Shown here: one piece after another, positions 57,300 through 64,000 of the stretch
Layout of the letters: the number at the start of each line of letters is the position of its first letter
Numbering within the stretch: the first letter of the stretch is position 1
Assembly (NCBI GenBank): GCA_963556495.2
Contig: OY747702.1
Coordinates: forward strand, 53,779,286-53,843,285
DNA length: 64,000 nt
Direction of reading: 5' to 3'
Origin: Valencia hispanica
Taxonomy: Eukaryota > Chordata > Actinopteri > Cyprinodontiformes > Valenciidae
Made by a program: the position numbers and the translations under genes
Notes under the pieces: generated by a model
Databases searched by the model: none
Told to the model about the DNA's origin: nothing
Seen by the model: the letters and a program-made list of their open reading frames with translations, nothing else

Positions 57300-58872
57300 A
57301 ATAAAATAATTCAAAAAAGGAAAGTTATATTCTGTATATAGATTCATTAGTAATAGTTTAAAGCCTTTATTTCTGTTCGTTTGGATTTCCCTGCAATTAA
57401 AATCCAAAATTCTGTAAAAAAAGAAATAGAATATTTGAAAAGAATGAAACTAATTAAAATAAATTCTAACAAATAAATGTTATTTTATTGCCATGTTATT
57501 GTTACACAATCAAAGTGAAGACTAGTGACTTGTTAGCAGACTGTCATTGACAACCTCCACAAGAAGCATAAGCCACAAAAGGTCATTGTCAAAGACAGCA
57601 AACTGTATTCAAGTATATTAATGGAAAACTGAGTGGAAGGAAAATAAATGTACAGCTGGGATAGCTGCACTTTTCAAAGGATTGTGAAGCAAAGGGCCAC
57701 TCATGAGTTTGGGGGAGATTCACACGTTGCAGAATGCAGCTGGAGGCAGAGCTTTGAGAGCCACCACACACAGAAATGTCCAAAATCCCTTTTCAGATGG
57801 AAGACGTTTTTGTATTTGAAATCGAAATCAATGTCTTAATGTCTGGAGGGAGAGTAAAGAGGTACCGAGTCCTAGCTGCTTGGGGTAGAGAATTGGTGGA
57901 GCATTGTCAACAGGCCAACAATGCAGACGAGCAGAACAACCGGCTGATTGCCTGCATGCCGGCCCACTTTGATGCAGCAATTTGTGCACAATTCAATTCA
58001 GTTTATTTATATAACGCCAACTCAAAACATATGTCATCTCAAGGCACTTAGCAAGAAAAGTTATTTCAAATCACATACACATTTTAAATAATCCTTCAGT
58101 TCATTATTCCAATCAGTTTAAAAGTTTTCTATCTAAGGAATCCCAGCAAATTGCATTGAGTCATTGACTTGCAGCATTTACTCCTCCTGGATGAACATGA
58201 AGTGACAGTGGACAGTCTCCTCTTTAACAAGAAGAAACCTCCAGCAGAACCTGGCTTAGTATGAGCGGCCATCTGCCACGTCTGACTGGGTGTTTGAGAA
58301 GTCAGAGCAGAGACACAAAACAACAGAAGAACTGATGTAGGAGTATTTTGTTAAAGAAAGTAGAAAAAATTGCTAACAGGAGAGGGGAAATGTTTAGTTA
58401 CTGGGAGCATTTTCTAGCCGATGCCCCCCTCCAACAAGGCATCACAGCCAAGCAGAACACCAGACCAGGTGTAGCATCTATGGAAAGAAAAACACCAAGA
58501 GAAAACATTAAATTAACAAATGAAATAACAGCAAAAAATGCAACTGGAGAGTAGTAAAAGAGAAGAGTAGCAGAGTGAAGAAAAGTGGTCCAAGGAGCCC
58601 AGACCAAGTACTGAGTGTATATGATGTAGAATAAGGTCATATTTCTATATTAAAAGTGGTTATTTCTTGGTTTTGGTATTGAAATTTTCCGAGAAACTCT
58701 GTGTTTTGTTTTCATTTGCTGTAAGCCATGATCATCAAAATTAGCAGAAATAGCTGATAGTATCACTCTGGGCTCAATAAATCTATATAATACAAGTTTA
58801 AACATTTTTTATCAAATGATTGAAATAAATGTGCTTTTCGACGATATTTTAATTTATTGAGATGAACTTGTA
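57300..58872 (+). mobile_element. Tc1-like element containing an L2 tail
   Basis: Same family as the element at 35521. Left-repeat traces (agtttaaagcctttatttct), transposase traces (gagccaccacacacagaaatg; cctgcatgccggcccacttt), and a right end with aaataaatgtgcttttcgac. Interrupted at 57988/58592 by an L2 fragment; gatgcagcaatttgtgca continues as aaggagcccagaccaagtac. Confidence 0.75.
57989..58591 (-). mobile_element. L2 LINE 3' UTR fragment, reverse orientation
   Basis: Starts with caattcaattcagtttattt, the inverted tail of the 48-51 kb L2 subfamily, and runs back through its 3' UTR (aagaaacctccagcagaacc, tgcccccctccaacaaggca) to gaagaaaagtggtcc. 5'-truncated insertion. Confidence 0.88.
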
Positions 58873-59859
58873 TTTTCAGTCTATTTTAGCCACAGTAGCA
58901 GAGTCTGTCAAGTCAGTCTTCTTCAGTCAGTCTAACAGGAACAGAAAACAAACAAGTAATGTTTTGATCAGGAATCCTATGAATCAAACTGTGCAATAAG
59001 GCCAGAAACTATTTGCTTCTTTTTGTACTAAATCTTAGTTCATGTTTTTGAAATAAACCCCTAACTCTGGCTCCTGATTGGTCAGCTGCCAAACTAACTA
59101 TTACAGCAGAGGAGTGCATGCCAGAACCATCAGACACTTGGCTTGTGTCCAGTAACTATTCCCAAATCTCCCAAGACTGATAAAATCATAAAAGCAGTTC
59201 TAAAAAAGAAGGGGGGAAATCATGGTTCTCTACTCTGCTGAGCTTCATATTAACTGGCACTGCTGGTAAAGATGTGCAAAAAATAATGGAATACATGGAT
59301 CATTTGTGTTAGTAGCATAATCTCACACTGGAAGAAAAATCTGATGTTTAAAGGTCTCGTTTACTGAGACGCCGTGTGATGCTTGTTCTTTATTAAATAC
59401 GATCAGTCACTCTGAGCTGCACATGCATGCTGCACATGAAACCTTTCTCCAACTCCCATTGCCTGCATCAGCCACAGAAAGACAACCGACGGCAAAACGA
59501 GAGTCAGAAAAAGCCATTCCCTAATACGTCACAGGAAAAATTATTACGCATGCTCTTGCCTACTGTACCTTGGCTTTTTTTATTTCTAGGAACTTTTAGT
59601 TAATAACCCATGTTTTTCTACAAATTTGGCACAAATATTACATGATGCAGAGGCCCATTTTTCTTAGCCACTTGTCACTAGACTGGACACATTTATCTTG
59701 CCACCATGCACAGCTGGAAGGGTGGTAAGTTATTTAAGTAAGAGAATGGCATCATAGTGTCATAAGGGCTCCATAATAACTGCAAATGCCAACTTGTTGT
59801 TGGGGAATGATGTGGAAAAAAATCCTTCACTCCTACAATCATGTACCAGGACCTCTTAG
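58873..59859. other. No gene seen
   Basis: Unique-looking AT-rich DNA. No domain or splice-supported ORF. Confidence 0.5.
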
Positions 59860-60584
59860 GCAAGGCAGATTTATTTTTATAGCGCAACAAAACAATTCAA
59901 GGTGCTTTACATGATTAGGATAAAAATAAAAGCAGCAATAAAACAACAATAAAAACAGAAAACATAACATCGAAGACATAAAGAACAAAATAAAACACTA
60001 CGGTTATGACATTCCACCTATTATGAATCACTTACTCAAAGGCAGCTCTAAACAGATGGGTTTTCATCTTTGATTTAAAAGAACTCAGTGTTTCAGCAGC
60101 TTGGCAGTTGTCTGGAAGTTTGTTCCAGATAAGAGAAGCATAGGAACTGAAAGCTAATTCTCCATGTTTGGTTCTGATTCTGGGGATGATTAGTAGACAG
60201 TTGGAAGACCTGAGTGGTCTGGGGGGATGGTATAATGACAACAGAGCTTCAACATACTTTGATGTTAAGCCATTCAGCGATTTATAAACAAGTAAAAGTA
60301 TTTTGAAGTTTATTCTCTGAGCTACAGGGAGCCGGTGTAAGGACTCTAGAAATGGGGTGATGTGCTCTACTTTCCTGGTTTTAATGAGGATGTGAGCAGC
60401 AGCGTTCTAAATCAGCTGCAGCTGTCTGACTTTTTAGCCAGACCTGTGAGGACACTATTGCAGTAATCAACCCAAGTAAAGATAAACACATGGATGAGTT
60501 TTTTAAGGTCTGTTGTGACGTCAGTCCTTTAATATTAGAAATGTTCTTCAGGTGATAGACGGCTGACCTTGTGATTGCCTTTAT

Positions 60585-61126
60585 TGACCCTTTTCCACAA
60601 GGGTCGGTTCGGCACGGGTCAGGTCAGCACGTATTTAGCGTGTTTCCACTACCTTTGTCTGGGCGGAGCTAACCTGTTTTTGCAGACTACCTCTGGCTCA
60701 GTCCAAAGCAGGCCGACCCAACACGCCCACCTATGGACTGATTGGTCTGGTAAAGTGATGTCACTCTCACTCCTACCTACGTAGTGGTAGCCCCTGATTG
60801 GTCTAGCGTTGTGGGTGTGAAGTGATGTGATAGAGAAGGGCATGGCTTTAAGAGAGTTCAAAACACTGCTGGGGGAAACTATACTAAAATTAAAGTGCGA
60901 ATATCGGGTCGTAAAAGACCACAACTGCCAGAGTGGGGCAGACCGCAAGCACTGGAAGTGCTTTGCAGAAATGGACGGCATTTATGGTGAAAAGCCGGCG
61001 AGCAACGGGAGAGAGAGTGGGCTAGATACTGGCTCCAGCATCGGCAATTGAAACACAACCAGGTCGTTCTAGGCCGGCCTGAGCTGACCCGGCCCCGGCT
61101 GAACCGGGGTCAGTGAAAAAGGGCCA
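60585..61126 (+). mobile_element. Short TIR element with Myb/SANT relic
   Basis: 542 bp, ends TGACCCTTTTCCAC and, inverted, TGGCCCTTTTTCAC, flanked by TAT on both sides (60582-60584 and 61127-61129), a 3-bp duplication as in Harbinger-group elements. CG-rich subterminal ends (gggtcggttcggcacgggtc; gaaccggggtcag). Confidence 0.7.
60837..61051 (+). pseudogene. Myb/SANT-like domain relic
   Basis: Reads FKTLLGETILKLKCEYRVVK, then DHNCQSGADRKHWKCFAEMD and IYGEKPASNGRES. The KLKxEYRxxKDHNxxSG...W..F..MD.IxGxxPA pattern is the C-terminal part of Myb/SANT-like (Myb_DNA-bind_4) proteins. The N-terminal helices are lost. Related in pattern to the relic at 2500-2725. Confidence 0.75.
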
Positions 61127-61171
61127 TATGGGACCCTGGAGATTCAGGTCTGAGTCCATCACTACACCTAG

Positions 61172-61600
61172 ATTTTACTGGAATTGTGTGGTCTGGTCAG
61201 ATGACAGTACGACTGACCTTGTCAGCAACAAAAACTTCAAGGGTATCAGGGATTAAAAAAAAGGATGAATATGTGGAAAACCACCTGATTCCCATTGTTA
61301 AGTACAGTGGAAAATCCGTGGTGGTGTGGGTCTGTTTCTCTTCCAAAGCCCCTGGGAATTTTTTTAAGGCTACCAGAAAACTGAACATGGATTATCATTA
61401 GATCTTTCAGCAGAATCTATAACCCAAGACCAGAGTAACACAGATATGGTTCATCAGACATAAAATCAACGTTCTGCAATCCACACCTCAGTCCACAGAA
61501 ATCCTATAAAGAAAACCTTAGGGCTCAGCTGCAGAGAAGAGAGTGTCAGAGAAGACCCAGGACTGTGGTTGATCTAGAAAAGTTGCACAAACAAGAATAT
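61172..61600 (+). pseudogene. Tc1-like transposase relic, third family
   Basis: Readings VVWSDDSTTDL (first Asp region), IPIVKYSGKSVVVWVCFSSK and ESYKENLRAQLQ-like pieces. Stops and frame changes throughout. Ends not recognised. Confidence 0.6.
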
Positions 61601-64000
61601 TCAAAGCTTTCTCTATATATGTTCCAAGTATGCAGACTATAGGAAATAATGCAATTCAGATACTATAGCTGATTGTGGCTAATATCTGATGTAATTAAAC
61701 GAGATTCTCCAAATATTTATCTTTGTTTTCCACTGTTGTGATGCCCCCCAATTATTCTTAGATAGGTTTATCGTCTGCTCGAAAAGCTATCAGGAGTTGT
61801 AAAATGACTGATGTGCACACATTCATGCACCGATTCACAGAAAGGTTGGCAGCTTGGAATTAATTGTCTTGCTCGGGTGCACACCAACATGTGTTAGGAG
61901 GGACCTGAAATGTGATGCTATTACTCTGTCAGAGGGCTTTGAGACTCGTTTTACCTGGTCAAATACATGATTCACAAGAAAACCCGGGAGGCATGCCACA
62001 TGAAATATTGCATCCTAGAAAATATTGGATCCAAAATGTCCTTTGGAATTGCAATATTGCACACATTTATACTTGCAATGATGATTGCGATTGAGTGTAA
62101 AATGTTGAAATAAGCAGACTAAGTGCTGTTCAGTTGCAAAAAGGGCAGAGTATTAACAGCAGGGTGACCAATAAGTATTTTTTTTCATTTTAGTGCGAGA
62201 TTGTGCTACTTGCAAGAATAAACATTTTGCACATTTTTACCGGGAGGGCAAAAAAAAGAAGAAAAAATCCCGCATCTGTGTCCCCCTTCTCCTTCCTCTG
62301 ACTCACATGAGGGCATGCTTGGAGAAATATGTGCCAACCATGTGTTGAAGAGATGGCTAGTGATTCTAACATTGGCCATCTGCTAATTGCTCCTAATCAT
62401 CCTGCCTGTAAATTACTCCTCAGTGATCTTTACTTTTCCTATGCAGGACAACCTTTGTGAGTGGTGAGAATCAGCTAATGTAAACTGGATTTAATTAAGC
62501 ACCAACAGCCTCATATTTGTGCAGCTATTATTCAAATAGCCTGTTGAATAATTACTATTTAGTGCATTTTGCTGTGATTTCCCTCCTTGGGGCAGCTGAG
62601 ACTGAATTGGTTGTGTTACAGGGACCCCCCCCATCTGAGATTCACCCTATAACTCAATTCATTCAATTTTCTAAGTTTTTTTCAAGGTTTCATGATGTAT
62701 TTTTTATTATTTCATTTAAAAAAACTGATTCTTCTGGTGTTTTGTTGTTTTGCCCCATGCTGATCAGCAGCTGGAGCTCTTCTCTTCATTTCCCACCAAA
62801 CTAACAGCAGGAGCCCCCTTTGAAATCCTCAGCATGCATGGGAAGTCGTATATGTAATCATTCAGAATCATTTTAAATGTCAATGCAGAAGGAATCCTGA
62901 GGATCCAGTTTTAATGGGACAATAAACCCGAACCACAAAGTTTTTTTTCTCTCTTTCTCTTTTTTCTTCTTCTTTTAAATAGCAGCCTCACTTCACCGCT
63001 GCCAGCTCTGAAGCACTCGTAAACACATTCGCACCTCTCTTATTTAAATGTCGGATAAGTTATGGTACATAATTGAAGAGGAAAAAAATGCATTTGAATG
63101 GTGTCTGGCAGAGCTGGGCCAATCCACAAACCCACATTGATTTAAAAAGCGCACAGAAAGAAGAGGTAAAGGACAAGTTTCTGTTGTTGGAGGAACAAAG
63201 TTACTCGATTGTGGAGCTCATCAAAACTACTGCTGGTATCAGAAATAAGAGTAATGATATTGATACACACTCGTTATTTAAAATGCCCCCATAATTTGCA
63301 CCACTAATTCGTTTAAAAGCAAGCTCCTTTATATTAGTGAACTCTCAATGTTGTCCTTATAAAGGGTTATTTATATGTTGTTTTAAACTTCAGTTAAAGG
63401 GAAAAAAAAGTCCTACATTAAAAATGTAAAATCATAATTGCCCTTGCCCACCAGGAGAAAAAAAAAAATCTCTAAAGCTGATGGTCTCTCTGCGATTACC
63501 CTATCAGGTGCAAACCGCTGACATGTTTCCACCCACCAACAACAAAAAAGCCTCTCTGTGCCCAAATCTCCAGCCCCAGACGCAAAAACACCCTGACAGG
63601 CAGACAGGCAGCGCTGCGCTATCATCAGCCTCTCCAGGGATCTGTGACTTTTACCGTCACTGCGATTTCTCTTTGTATTTTTTTTATTTTACCTGGATAC
63701 GTTTTTCTGCTTGACTTGTCTTTTTGAGGAGCGCTTTATTTGATTTTTTTCCCCCTTACATTCCGACATTGTTAGAATAAAATGCGCCTTGCAAGGTGTA
63801 GAAATCCCCCACAGGTACGGACCAAGATGAAGAGCCTGTGATCTCCGGAGGAGCAGAAGCTCAAAGGATGTTTTTTTTGTTTGTTTTTTTTTTTAAGTGA
63901 GGGGGATTTTTTTTAGACGTTGTAGCTTGGCTCCAGATTAAGGTGAACTTTTGCTACCTCCGAGGATCTGATCTGAGAAGTTAATCTTTGGGATAGTTTT
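61601..64000. other. Repeat-poor noncoding right end
   Basis: 62340-62600 and 63000-63300 are unique-looking with balanced composition. Several ORFs (for example 62517-62804 and 63073-63294) lack domains. 63860-63920 is T-rich. The last 200 bp could belong to a 5' flank of a gene to the right, but no exon can be supported. Confidence 0.45.

Larger units (their letters stand above)
59860..61171 (-). pseudogene. L2 LINE C-terminal region, interrupted
   Basis: Minus-strand copy of the 21.4-kb L2 subfamily. The frame 60241-60032 reads PPRPLRSSNCLLIIPRIRTK and ETLSSFKSKMKTHLFRAAFE; the preceding region (60300-60580) matches the HWLP and [11 protein letters not shown] parts with frame breaks. Left end gcaaggcagatttattttta is the tail. 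A TIR element (60585-61126) splits it; L2 resumes at 61130. Confidence 0.85.

Overview
The window looks like AT-rich vertebrate, almost certainly teleost fish, genomic DNA. Most of it is transposon-derived. The mix is typical of teleosts: Tc1-like elements, hAT and Harbinger-like DNA transposons, L2-clade and Rex1/Babar-like non-LTR retrotransposons, and tRNA-derived SINEs. There is no operon structure, and most long ORFs are transposon relics. No CRISPR array, rRNA gene, functional tRNA gene or endogenous retrovirus was seen.

The one recognised host gene is nucleophosmin (npm1), on the + strand. Four coding exons are visible: 7783-7881, 27353-27442, 27534-27608 and 30856-30909. All are phase 0 with gt/ag borders. 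They encode the linker and the C-terminal nucleolar three-helix domain, ending at a TAA. Earlier exons (core domain, acidic tracts) lie upstream of the window. The intron between the first two visible exons is about 19.5 kb and is filled with nested mobile elements.

A second candidate host gene lies on the minus strand at 39799-38600. It consists of three consecutive phase-compatible exons (204, 185 and 174 nt) with canonical splice sites. By eye the product faintly resembles the orphan region of endoglin/betaglycan. The identity is uncertain and the rest of the gene was not found.

Layout. 1-7.8 kb: GC-rich block, Tc1 relic, Myb/SANT-bearing transposon relic, hAT element carrying a nearly complete Tc1, L2 fragment. 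7.8-27.4 kb: npm1 intron with a Tc1 copy at 11.4-13.6 kb, a three-level nest at 14.6-18.4 kb (Tc1 > hAT/ZBED-like > second hAT), and an L2 LINE inside a Rex1 fragment at 21.3-26.1 kb. 27.4-31.8 kb: last npm1 exons and putative 3' UTR. 33-38.6 kb: Rex1 reverse transcriptase relic, then a Tc1 with a LINE insertion and an exact 193-bp internal duplication. 38.6-39.8 kb: minus-strand candidate gene. 41-52.9 kb: SINEs, Tc1 elements with L2 insertions, and an 834-codon L2 reading frame lacking its catalytic YADD segment. 53-64 kb: relatively repeat-poor DNA plus two more nested clusters. Human NPM1 is followed by FGF18, so the quieter right end could be flanking or regulatory DNA of that neighbour, but no fgf18 exon is visible.

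The main unusual content is the repeated nesting of LINE fragments inside Tc1 copies, the exact internal duplication, and the unidentified minus-strand gene. No wholly new molecular system could be demonstrated from the sequence alone.
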